This document shows positions 1-6,902 of a stretch of DNA of 64,000 bases, piece after piece. Source of the DNA: SEAL01 sp032153715 (lineage in GTDB: Bacteria > Patescibacteriota > Saccharimonadia > Saccharimonadales > Saccharimonadaceae); NCBI GenBank assembly GCA_032153715.1, contig JALDYR010000001.1, positions 1 to 64,000 of the forward strand. The letters are read 5' to 3'. A program made the translations under genes and the position numbers. Each line of letters starts with the position of its first letter. Position 1 is the stretch's first letter. The notes under the pieces were generated by a model. The model was not told where the DNA came from and made no database searches. It worked only from the letters and a program-made list of their open reading frames with translations.

Positions 1-54
1 CTGTAAATCTCCCGCCTTTCGGCTTCGTAGGTTCGAGTCCTACTTCCAGCACCA
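1..54 (+). tRNA. tRNA-Tyr (GTA), 3' part
   Basis: The window opens inside a tRNA. The anticodon loop ctGTAaa (2-8), a long variable arm (class II), the T arm GTAGG-TTCGAGT-CCTAC and an encoded CCA tail (52-54) are visible. Anticodon GTA with a long variable arm indicates bacterial tRNA-Tyr. The acceptor 5' half and D arm lie before the window. Confidence 0.9.
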
Positions 55-64
55 AGAAAATAAT

Positions 65-87
65 CCATCCCTGAGATGGGTTTTTTT
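65..87 (+). terminator. Rho-independent terminator after tRNA-Tyr
   Basis: CCATC (65-69), a 5-nt loop, GATGG (75-79), then G and seven T. It lies 11 nt after the tRNA CCA end and should terminate the tRNA transcript. Confidence 0.75.
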
Positions 88-111
88 CTTGGTCTTGTTT
101 TGTATGATCTT

Positions 112-148
112 GAACCTACGAATCTTTTGTCTACGACAAAAGTCGTAG
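112..148 (+). repeat. Hairpin that includes an inverted copy of the tRNA T-arm
   Basis: GAACCTACGA (112-121) is the exact reverse complement of TCGTAGGTTC in the tRNA T arm (25-34). The same segment forms a hairpin: CTACGA, 2-nt bulge, CTTTTGTC, loop TAC, GACAAAAG, TCGTAG (116-148). It could be a second stem for the tRNA transcript or a remnant of a tRNA-targeted integration. Confidence 0.5.
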
Positions 149-346
149 AGTTCGGCGCAGTGAATGAAGTGTATAATGTGTTTACATATTTACACAAATG
201 AACGAAGGAGCAATCTCCGATTGCGATGTCCCACTTCCAACTATCCTGCGTCTCGCAGACTATTTTATTTAGCAGCTTTACTTTATAATCATCCTATTAT
301 TAATGCGAATAATGCGAAACATAAAAACGACAATAGAGACGCAAAA

Positions 347-901
347 ATGAATAATTCACCGATAACTCGTGCAGCGAAAATTAAAACAGTCGGGCTGTAT
401 GCGGCCGCTATTTCAGTCCTCTTCATGGTCATAGGGCTATATTTGGGATATAACGCCAGCGATCAAATATACGTACAGATCGGCCTTGTATTTGTTGGTG
501 TTGGCTTAATCCTCTTACTACTTTTCGCTATCCTATTAACAACTGCTGCCGTACTAAAACGAAAGAGTGCAATGTCACCCGTGTTGACTAAGGAGCAGTC
601 AGTGTCAAAAGATTTATTGTTAAGCAATATGAACATCATACTGCTCGTACTATCGGTAGGAATCATAGTTCACTATGTGATCGTTTTGACTGGCGAACGC
701 AGCTCAGCTGACCTTGTTTACGCATTTGCAATACTAATAGTCGGACTTGGAATTCCGCCCCTTACATTAGTCGCACTGTTGTTGAACGTGCTGTTTCGTA
801 GAAGTGCTACACCTAAGACTCGTAAGTTAGCGATAATAGCTATGCTCGTGTCGATTCCAGTAGCAATTTTCCTCACCTACGCTGTCGTTCGCAATCTTTA
901 A
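347..901 (+). CDS. Multi-spanning membrane protein, unknown function
   Basis: A protein of about 184 aa with four hydrophobic segments (approximately residues 15-37, 41-65, 93-115 and 120-145) and a final helix near the C-terminus. No recognised catalytic motif. The open frame extends upstream to 164, but the first 61 codons read as basic, non-membrane sequence with scattered Cys. I place the start at ATG 347, just before the first hydrophobic helix. No clear Shine-Dalgarno is visible at either start, so the N-terminus is uncertain. It stands alone between tRNA-Tyr and another small membrane gene. Confidence 0.6.
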   Translation: MNNSPITRAAKIKTVGLYAAAISVLFMVIGLYLGYNASDQIYVQIGLVFVGVGLILLLLFAILLTTAAVLKRKSAMSPVLTKEQSVSKDLLLSNMNIILLVLSVGIIVHYVIVLTGERSSADLVYAFAILIVGLGIPPLTLVALLLNVLFRRSATPKTRKLAIIAMLVSIPVAIFLTYAVVRNL

Positions 902-946
902 CTACCAATGCTCCCCACCCCCCTCTGAGTATAGTAAAATAAGATC

Positions 947-1225
947 ATGACTGACGAAGAATACCGCAAAAAGATACATCCCGAATTAGACACCCGCAGC
1001 TGGCCGCTTACTATTACGACCGCTGTCTTATTTATCCTCGTACTCGTTGGCATCGTCGCCTCATGGCGATATCTCGGGCATGACCTCTATATCATTGGGT
1101 CAGTTATTGTTCCAGCTAGCATTACTGCATTCTTGCTGCTCGTCGCGACAATAAACGGACGCAAACACGTGATCAAAGAGTTTTATGCGGGCATTCTTGA
1201 ACTAATCTTTTGGTGGCGTCCTTAG
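947..1225 (+). CDS. Small two-TM membrane protein, unknown function
   Basis: A 92-aa protein with a charged N-terminus followed by two transmembrane helices (residues about 19-40 and 46-68) and a short aromatic C-terminal tail. A TATAGT box (930-935) lies 11 nt before the ATG with no Shine-Dalgarno, which suggests a leaderless or near-leaderless mRNA. It ends one base before the stop of the convergent TPR gene. Family unknown. Confidence 0.6.
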   Translation: MTDEEYRKKIHPELDTRSWPLTITTAVLFILVLVGIVASWRYLGHDLYIIGSVIVPASITAFLLLVATINGRKHVIKEFYAGILELIFWWRP

Positions 1226-1226
1226 A

Positions 1227-1877
1227 CTACATCACCTTGCGAGGTTGTGTCACACGCTTTGGATGACCTTGAGGAATAATCATTTTTGCCGCTTTAGCAC
1301 GAAGCTCTAGTGCAAGGTCTGCCTGGCCTGTTCGATCGTAGGCATCTGCAAGAATATTAAGAGTTTGTGGAATTGGATCAAGCTCGACAGCATGTTCAAG
1401 CGATTCAATCATTTTTTTATCGTGACCAAGCTTTTCCTGAACTTTTGCGTAGGCAATATGGCGCGCCGAGAGACCGCTTTCCATTTCTAACGCTTGCTCG
1501 AAGGCAAGGGCTGCCTTTTCGTAGCTCTTGGTCTCGTAATAGATCAAGCCGACGTTATGAAGGCTGCTGGCGCTTGGTTCAAGCGACTGCGCAATCTCGA
1601 AGCACTCAATTGCATCCTTGAAGGCTTGCTGCTTTGCATACAAAATACCGAGGCGGTTATAGGCCGTTGCATTACGTTCGTCGACGCGAAGAATCGTCAG
1701 TAATGCCTTTTCTGCCCGCAGATATTTCTTTTCACGCAAAGATTCCTGCGCTACTTCCCATAGACGGTCAAGCTTTTCAGATAGCTTTACCGGGAGTTCT
1801 AGCGAGACATCTTCGAGCGGTTTGTGATAAAACACGGCTAATCCACCGAAGATAGCAACTAATACAAGTCCTAACAT
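1227..1877 (-). CDS. Membrane-anchored TPR-repeat protein
   Basis: 216 aa. An N-terminal hydrophobic helix (about residues 2-15) is followed by tetratricopeptide repeats from about residue 38 to 195. TPR signatures are visible, such as AYNRLGILYAKQQAFKDAIE and LHNVGLIYYETKSYEKA. TPR arrays mediate protein-protein contacts; the partner is not evident. The gene is last in the trpS-rluA-holB operon, 11 nt after holB, and also has its own extended -10 promoter overlapping the end of holB. The C-terminus is basic. Confidence 0.8.
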   Translation of the reverse strand: MLGLVLVAIFGGLAVFYHKPLEDVSLELPVKLSEKLDRLWEVAQESLREKKYLRAEKALLTILRVDERNATAYNRLGILYAKQQAFKDAIECFEIAQSLEPSASSLHNVGLIYYETKSYEKAALAFEQALEMESGLSARHIAYAKVQEKLGHDKKMIESLEHAVELDPIPQTLNILADAYDRTGQADLALELRAKAAKMIIPQGHPKRVTQPRKVM

Positions 1878-1887
1878 TTCACTAGTT

Positions 1888-1893
1888 ATTATA
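1888..1893 (-). promoter_or_regulatory. Internal extended -10 promoter for the TPR gene
   Basis: On the minus strand TGC-TATAAT is followed 10 nt later by the ATG at 1877. The box overlaps the holB stop region, so the TPR gene can be transcribed separately from the upstream operon, probably with a very short leader. Confidence 0.55.
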
Positions 1894-2749
1894 GCATATC
1901 AGCAGCGAGATGAAGCCGGATGTTACCATTCGCAATAATTTTTTCACGCGTGCGCAAATGTGTCGCAATTTGATCGGCTAATTTTACGTCGGCAGACTTT
2001 CGAAGGACGGTTTCAAGCTGTAGATTGACGTCGTCAATTAGCATGACACTTCCGGCTCGATCGTCCTTGTATTTATGGATAACCGCTAGTTTGTCGAATG
2101 ATTCGCCGCTAATAAGAGTCTTTGCATCCTGCATAATACCGACACGCTTCTCGTACAGCGCCTCGCTCATCACAAGGCTCGCTATTGTCGCCGGGAGGCC
2201 ACTTGCTGCAAATGTAATACGCGCTCGTTTTGTTGCGTCAGTTAGCTTTAGCGTATCGAGCAGTAGTGCGGTTTGTCTTGACGATATTTTACGTAGATCG
2301 ATCCGCTGACTTCGCGACAAGATTGTCGGGAGTAATGTGTCAGGGCGGTCTGTTGCCAAAATAAAATGCACGTTATCTCGTGGTTCTTCTAATAATTTCA
2401 AAAAGGCATTTTGCGCCTGATGCGTCATGATGCGGCCGTCAAAATCAAACACGTACACCTGCGTTGTCGTATTCTTTGCGCGAGTTAGGGTATAAAGTTC
2501 ACGAATATCTTCGATAATGATGCTACCCTTTTCGTGATCCACGACGAGCTTCTTACCACCTTCTAGACGACGCTTTGGTTCAATGATTAACTGCGCCGAT
2601 CCAAGTTCGCGCGCTATTGCCTTTGCGACAGCTGTCACGCCAAGGCCGCTCGCCCCAGTTAGGATAAGCGCCTGTGGCATTTTGTTGATAAGTCGCTCGA
2701 TAAGTTCACGGCTAGATGGATGCAGAACTAAATCTTGCAACTTTGTCAT
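1889..2749 (-). CDS. holB: DNA polymerase III delta'-like clamp-loader subunit
   Basis: 286 aa, AAA+ fold of the DnaX/HolB family. Visible are a P-loop-like GASGLGVT (residues 32-39), the delta' signature QAQNAFLKLLEEPRDNVHFI after the Walker B position, and the sensor-1 region PTILSRSQ. The P-loop lacks the lysine of GKT/GKS and the Walker B segment reads VFDFDGR, so ATP hydrolysis is unlikely. This fits the delta' wrench role in the clamp loader. It overlaps the upstream pseudouridine synthase by 4 nt (ATGA), implying translational coupling. Slightly shorter than the E. coli protein (334 aa). Confidence 0.8.
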   Translation of the reverse strand: MTKLQDLVLHPSSRELIERLINKMPQALILTGASGLGVTAVAKAIARELGSAQLIIEPKRRLEGGKKLVVDHEKGSIIIEDIRELYTLTRAKNTTTQVYVFDFDGRIMTHQAQNAFLKLLEEPRDNVHFILATDRPDTLLPTILSRSQRIDLRKISSRQTALLLDTLKLTDATKRARITFAASGLPATIASLVMSEALYEKRVGIMQDAKTLISGESFDKLAVIHKYKDDRAGSVMLIDDVNLQLETVLRKSADVKLADQIATHLRTREKIIANGNIRLHLAADML

Positions 2750-3903
2750 GATGTCGCGAGAGCCTTGAAGCTATCAGGGATCGGAACGGTAAAGGTCTGG
2801 CGATTACCATGAGGAATGGTGATTTCGAGAGTGTGCGCATGAAGATAAAGACGATCAGCTGCTTTGCCGTAAACTCGATCACCATGGATCGGTGTGTTCA
2901 GGTAGCTAGTATGAACACGAAGTTGGTGCGTGCGACCCGTCTTTGGGCGAAGTTCGACGAGGCTGTAGGTGCCATTGCTTTCTAGTACATCATAGCCGGT
3001 CTGTGCTTCCTTGCCTTTGGCATCAACACGGAACGTGCTCGGGGCTGATGGATTGCGGCCAATTGGTAGATCAATCACCGCACTGTCATTTTTCAGGACT
3101 CCATCAATCACTGCACTGTAGGTCTTTTTCGTCTTGCGATCAGCAAACTGCTTTTGCAGCATCTCGGCCGTCTCTGGATTACGCGCACCAATCATAACGC
3201 CGCTCGTATCACGGTCAAGGCGATGAACGATGCCAGGACGGTTTGTATCAAGATTATACGTAGAATAGCGACGGAAGAACTCACCAACGGTAAACTCTTC
3301 GTTCAATGCGCCCTTGGCGTGCGTCAAAATGCCAACAGGCTTGTTGATGACAATAACGTTATCATCGATATAGACAATCGGAAGCTCGTCGGCGCTAAAA
3401 TCAAGAGCGTCAGGAACGCTAATGGCGATCGAATCGTTTTCGGTGATATCGAACTTTGGTGATGTCTGCTCGACACCGTTCACACTCACATGACCAGCCT
3501 TGATATGTTTTTGCCAAGTGCTGCGGGAAAGGTCTGGATAGCGCTCAGCCAGCTCAAGATCAAGGCGCTTTTTGTTTGACTTTACAGCGAACAGGTAGAC
3601 ATCCTTACCCTTGAACGGAAGCCCATATGTCATTAAGTGATCATTTGGGTTCTCGACGATGTTTCCGATAACATCCTGTTTATCGGTGCGCACTTGTTCG
3701 TAAATATAATCTATGTCATCTTCGGCGACGTCATCAAATAGTACATAGAACTTCTCTTTATTAAAACGAAATGAGATCAAAGTATTTTTAGTGTTTGGAT
3801 TACTAAATTTTACCTGTTCGATATGACGAGGGACATTATCATCCGTTGCCAGTTCAAAACGACGCAAAATTGCAATAATATCTGATGAGCTAACTTTAAC
3901 CAT
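2746..3903 (-). CDS. RluA-family pseudouridine synthase with N-terminal extension
   Basis: 385 aa. The catalytic signature HRLDRDTSG is at residues 227-235 (catalytic Asp230), with GRTHQLRVH near residue 325 and an S4-type RNA-binding segment at about 112-160. The first ~110 residues form an extra domain not usual in RluA/RluD/RluC and of unknown role. The protein isomerises uridine to pseudouridine in rRNA or tRNA; the target site cannot be assigned. A Shine-Dalgarno-like AAGG sits about 8 nt before the ATG. It is 2 nt after trpS and overlaps holB by 4 nt. Confidence 0.88.
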   Translation of the reverse strand: MVKVSSSDIIAILRRFELATDDNVPRHIEQVKFSNPNTKNTLISFRFNKEKFYVLFDDVAEDDIDYIYEQVRTDKQDVIGNIVENPNDHLMTYGLPFKGKDVYLFAVKSNKKRLDLELAERYPDLSRSTWQKHIKAGHVSVNGVEQTSPKFDITENDSIAISVPDALDFSADELPIVYIDDNVIVINKPVGILTHAKGALNEEFTVGEFFRRYSTYNLDTNRPGIVHRLDRDTSGVMIGARNPETAEMLQKQFADRKTKKTYSAVIDGVLKNDSAVIDLPIGRNPSAPSTFRVDAKGKEAQTGYDVLESNGTYSLVELRPKTGRTHQLRVHTSYLNTPIHGDRVYGKAADRLYLHAHTLEITIPHGNRQTFTVPIPDSFKALATS

Positions 3904-3905
3904 GA

Positions 3906-5135
3906 TTAAACCTTCTGTCGCAATCCGACTGCTTGCTGTGCGCGCAGCAAAGTACTATTGGCGACTTCACGCATTGCCACTTCTGACTTTTCGAGTTTTG
4001 CAAATACCGCATCATTATCGACTGTCGCAAGCTTTGCCTGGAAGTCAGCTAGGAATGATGCGACCTCATCAGCAACGACTTTTTTGAAGTCACCGTATCG
4101 AGTCTGTCCCTTGAATTCAGCAACCGTATCGTCGAGCGCCTGACCACGAAGAAGCGACAAGATTTCGAGAAGGTTACTGATGCCAGGTTGATTTTCACGG
4201 TCGAAGTTAACATTCGCAAGATCGTCGGTCGTGGCGCTCATGACTTTCTTTGCCGCAACCTGCGGATCGTCACCTAGGAAAATAACACCCCTGCCTGATT
4301 CGTCGGATTTGCTCATTTTCTTTGTTGGATCCTGCAGATCTTTGATACGAAGACCTTGGCCTTTGCCAAAGAATTCGTGCTGCTTTGGCACTGATTCCGG
4401 CACTGTAAAGACGTCGCCGAATCGCTTGTTCATACGCTCTGCGATATCACGTGTAAATTCGAGGTGCTGCGTTTGGTCGTCACCAACTGGCACGTACTGT
4501 GCGTTGTAGAGCAGGATATCTGCTGCCATCAGCACTGGATAGTTAAACAAACCTACTGATACACGTCCAGAGTTGTCATCTTCATCTAAACTCCTGAGGA
4601 GAGTTTGGTTAATAGTTGAAATTAACGCATGATATAGGCCACTCTTCCTGGCTTCATAATCGCTCGTGGGATTGTCACCGTATTCATCCTGAAGAGCAGT
4701 GAGATTGCTTAGACTCTCGGCAACAACTTTATTGATCGAATTCGATAAGTCATAGGCGTCTTTGGTGCCGGATTTATCTTTGAACTGTGTCATGCGTTGC
4801 ATCTCGCCCATGCCCGTAAAGCAATCGAGGATCCAAGTCAGCTCGCTATGTGCCGAGATGTAGCTTTGGCGGTAAAGATTAATGCCGTCGTTATCAAGTG
4901 GCAAGCCCGCCGCAACGTATAGCCGCGCATTGTTAAGAATTTGCGCCTGTAATTCATCATGATCAATTGGCGTCGTAAAGCTATGGAGGTCAGGAATAAA
5001 CATGTTGATCTGGAAGTCATCCGACCGCTCAGTCGCCATCTCGATCATTGGCTTGATGCCGCCAAAATAATTGCCAATCGTCAAATCATTATTTGCACGG
5101 AGGCCAGTCAGAATTACAGGTTTTGTCATACTCAC
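3906..5135 (-). CDS. trpS: Tryptophanyl-tRNA synthetase
   Basis: 409 aa, class I aaRS that charges tRNA-Trp. The HIGH-equivalent TIGN (19-22), the conserved GLFNYPVLMAADILLY block, PVGDDQTQHLE and the KMSKS motif (KKMSKSDESG, about 278-287) are present. It is longer than the usual ~330 aa because of about 70 extra residues (about 122-192) between the TQFKDKS and GLFNYP blocks. The insertion is helical and polar. The start overlaps the upstream small gene by 4 nt. Confidence 0.95.
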   Translation of the reverse strand: MSMTKPVILTGLRANNDLTIGNYFGGIKPMIEMATERSDDFQINMFIPDLHSFTTPIDHDELQAQILNNARLYVAAGLPLDNDGINLYRQSYISAHSELTWILDCFTGMGEMQRMTQFKDKSGTKDAYDLSNSINKVVAESLSNLTALQDEYGDNPTSDYEARKSGLYHALISTINQTLLRSLDEDDNSGRVSVGLFNYPVLMAADILLYNAQYVPVGDDQTQHLEFTRDIAERMNKRFGDVFTVPESVPKQHEFFGKGQGLRIKDLQDPTKKMSKSDESGRGVIFLGDDPQVAAKKVMSATTDDLANVNFDRENQPGISNLLEILSLLRGQALDDTVAEFKGQTRYGDFKKVVADEVASFLADFQAKLATVDNDAVFAKLEKSEVAMREVANSTLLRAQQAVGLRQKV

Positions 5136-5410
5136 CTTATTATACCGTACTCACCGTCACTTTTGAGGTGTAACATCGATATTCCTTGCATTATCGCCTC
5201 TTGTCGCAGCATTTCGACACGCTCAACGCCACCAATATGATTTGGGTATGGGTTTTTAACGGTCGCCCCAAGCGACAATGCCAACATGCACGTCTGAAAT
5301 AGCTTCTCGCCCTGTTCTTTTGTTGGTTCGCCTTCTGGAATGAATACAGAGCCGTCTCGGTACTCGATCGTCAGCGGTGGAATTGATTGATGTGATAGAT
5401 GTTCAGACAT
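5132..5410 (-). CDS. Small conserved-looking protein, first gene of the trpS operon
   Basis: 92 aa, soluble, no membrane segment; function not recognised. It starts 7 nt after a perfect AGGAGG Shine-Dalgarno and ends in a 4-nt overlap with trpS, so it is translationally coupled to the synthetase. The central segment has a TLTIEYRDGSV-like beta strand followed by PEGEPTKEQGEKLF. Position suggests a link to translation, but this is only context. Confidence 0.7.
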   Translation of the reverse strand: MSEHLSHQSIPPLTIEYRDGSVFIPEGEPTKEQGEKLFQTCMLALSLGATVKNPYPNHIGGVERVEMLRQEAIMQGISMLHLKSDGEYGIIR

Positions 5411-5439
5411 AGTGTCCTCCTATTAGGTTGAATTAAAAA

Positions 5440-5465
5440 GACCGCTCACTCGGGGCGGTCTCTTC
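5440..5465 (-). terminator. Terminator upstream of the trpS operon
   Basis: GACCGC (5440-5445) and GCGGTC (5455-5460) form a stem. On the minus strand it is followed by CTTTTTAATT. It would terminate the 26-codon ORF at 5490-5570 before the trpS operon begins. Confidence 0.65.
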
Positions 5466-5489
5466 GATATTTTCAAATATTAGGGTGTG

Positions 5490-5570
5490 TTATTTCAAAA
5501 CACGGAACAAACCGCCACGATAGGTGTCGGTAAACCAATAGCTTGCTGCTGATATGATTTGCTTGTTCAT
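5490..5570 (-). CDS. 26-aa peptide ORF with its own terminator
   Basis: ATG at 5570 opens a 26-codon frame encoding an aromatic, basic peptide ending RGGLFRVLK, stop TAA at 5490-5492. It is followed 25-30 nt later by the rho-independent terminator at 5440-5465. No Shine-Dalgarno is visible, in line with leaderless genes nearby. A real short peptide or a chance frame in a small RNA are both possible. Confidence 0.35.
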   Translation of the reverse strand: MNKQIISAASYWFTDTYRGGLFRVLK

Positions 5571-5597
5571 TTATTCTATTTAATCATGAAAAGTTGG

Positions 5598-5638
5598 GAA
5601 ATGGTAGCGCATGGATTATTCATATGCGCTACCATTTC
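5598..5638. terminator. 15-bp perfect hairpin after the 5656-5982 gene
   Basis: GAAATGGTAGCGCAT (5598-5612) and its exact complement (5624-5638) enclose an 11-nt loop. It lies 17 nt past the stop of the minus-strand gene. The following T-tract is weak (CCAACTTTT), so it may work as a terminator or as a 3'-stabilising stem. Confidence 0.55.
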
Positions 5639-5655
5639 GAGTTGGCAAAGAAAGG

Positions 5656-5982
5656 TTAGACAGTCGGGAGGAGTGCTTCGTACTCTCCGTCGATATCCCA
5701 CACCGTACCTCGCGACGCGAGGAACGCTCTTCTGCCGCTCATCGCTAAGCACTCAGTGTCGTCACGGAGAGGTTCTGCAGCAATGAAATAGCCGTCAGTT
5801 GTGAGAAATCCTTGCCATACGCCGTGATCGGGATGCTTATAGAGGTATAGGCGTACGCGTCGCTCGGGCTGAGCTCGCATTCCCGACTCCCTACTCAATC
5901 CCGAGACGGAAAAACGTCGAGCTAACCGCCTTTGCCGGTCCTGAAGCTCGGAAGGTACGCTACTTTGGACGAGGTTACTCAT
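5656..5982 (-). CDS. Small basic protein, unknown function
   Basis: About 108 aa. The frame extends to 6012, but GGAGG seven nt before ATG 5982 fixes that start (MSNLVQS). The N-terminal half is Arg-rich (RQRRLARRFS, QPERRVRLYLY); the C-terminal half is more acidic. There is no recognised family. Upstream a TATGAT box and the short dyad GACTAG-tttga-CTAGTC (about 6000-6016) mark its promoter/operator region. A 15-bp hairpin follows the gene, so it is an independent unit. Confidence 0.6.
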   Translation of the reverse strand: MSNLVQSSVPSELQDRQRRLARRFSVSGLSRESGMRAQPERRVRLYLYKHPDHGVWQGFLTTDGYFIAAEPLRDDTECLAMSGRRAFLASRGTVWDIDGEYEALLPTV

Positions 5983-6062
5983 TGCCCCTCCTTCGATAGA
6001 TCGACTAGTCAAACTAGTCTTGCCGAAAGTGTATCATAATTATTTCGGCAGGTACATTGCCG

Positions 6063-6902
6063 TTATTTTACGTGACGAAGAGCAACGTCTTCAATCATCG
6101 AGATAAGCTTTTTTGTATACGTCCTACTGCCCATGACATCATGACCAGCAAGGATGAAATCAATGGTAATCATGTTTGTCTTTTTTCGCAGTTCAGTGAT
6201 ATTACGCTTCATCACAAAAGGATCCAGCCGCCCGTAGATAATATGGACAGGCATTTTAAGCTTCTCGGCGTCTTGCAGCGAGGTCTGGTTTTCAATGCTC
6301 ATTTCAAGCGAACTGACGATAGCAGGCAGTGTCTCATCATCAACCACAAATGTACGATCAATTAGTTTGGCACGTTTTACAAATGACGCCAATCGCTTGG
6401 CAAGTTCCATCTTTCCTCGAGAATACTTGTATAACTTTCGGTACATATCGTCTGGTTGCATCACCATCAGACTTGCCGTTTTTTCAATCACCTTTGGTGG
6501 CTTGTAGAATGGAGGGCTACCCAGGATAAGTTCAGCAACGCGCTTTGGGTGCGCAGATGCATACTGCACTGCCACGAGCGAGCCGAGCGAATGTCCGACA
6601 ATGACCACGTTTCCGCGCACACGCTTATGGCGCAGTGTGACAGCTAATGACGCTGCGTGCACTTTTGCGTTATAGATCTGCCAAATCGGTTTTGGTGACT
6701 TTCCAAACCCAAGCAGGTCGACAGCAATAATGCGCGTATTTGCTGTGTCTATTTTATCAATAACAGGCTTCCACATTAGATGTGAGCTTGCGAGTCCATG
6801 AATAAAGACGAGAGTCACCTCCGGCTTTCTTGGGCCGATATCGAGACCGACATGCAGCGCGTGCGGCACGCGTAGCCACTTGTGCAGTACTGTTTCAATC
6901 AT
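6063..6902 (-). CDS. Alpha/beta hydrolase
   Basis: 279 aa. Classic alpha/beta hydrolase layout: oxyanion-hole motif HGLASS (35-40), nucleophile elbow GHSLGS (103-108, Ser105), acid in YGRLDPFV near residue 230, and catalytic His in AGHDV near 261. Between strands is a cap-like segment (about 130-200). Substrate unknown; esterase or peptidase-like activity is possible. The start overlaps the 3' end of the PafA/Dop-family gene by 8 nt, so the two are one operon with coupled translation. Confidence 0.88.
   Translation of the reverse strand: MIETVLHKWLRVPHALHVGLDIGPRKPEVTLVFIHGLASSHLMWKPVIDKIDTANTRIIAVDLLGFGKSPKPIWQIYNAKVHAASLAVTLRHKRVRGNVVIVGHSLGSLVAVQYASAHPKRVAELILGSPPFYKPPKVIEKTASLMVMQPDDMYRKLYKYSRGKMELAKRLASFVKRAKLIDRTFVVDDETLPAIVSSLEMSIENQTSLQDAEKLKMPVHIIYGRLDPFVMKRNITELRKKTNMITIDFILAGHDVMGSRTYTKKLISMIEDVALRHVK

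Noticed and set aside
1889..2749. Pseudogene call for holB because of the broken P-loop
   Set aside because: Delta' subunits are commonly non-hydrolysing; the rest of the fold and the operon coupling are intact.
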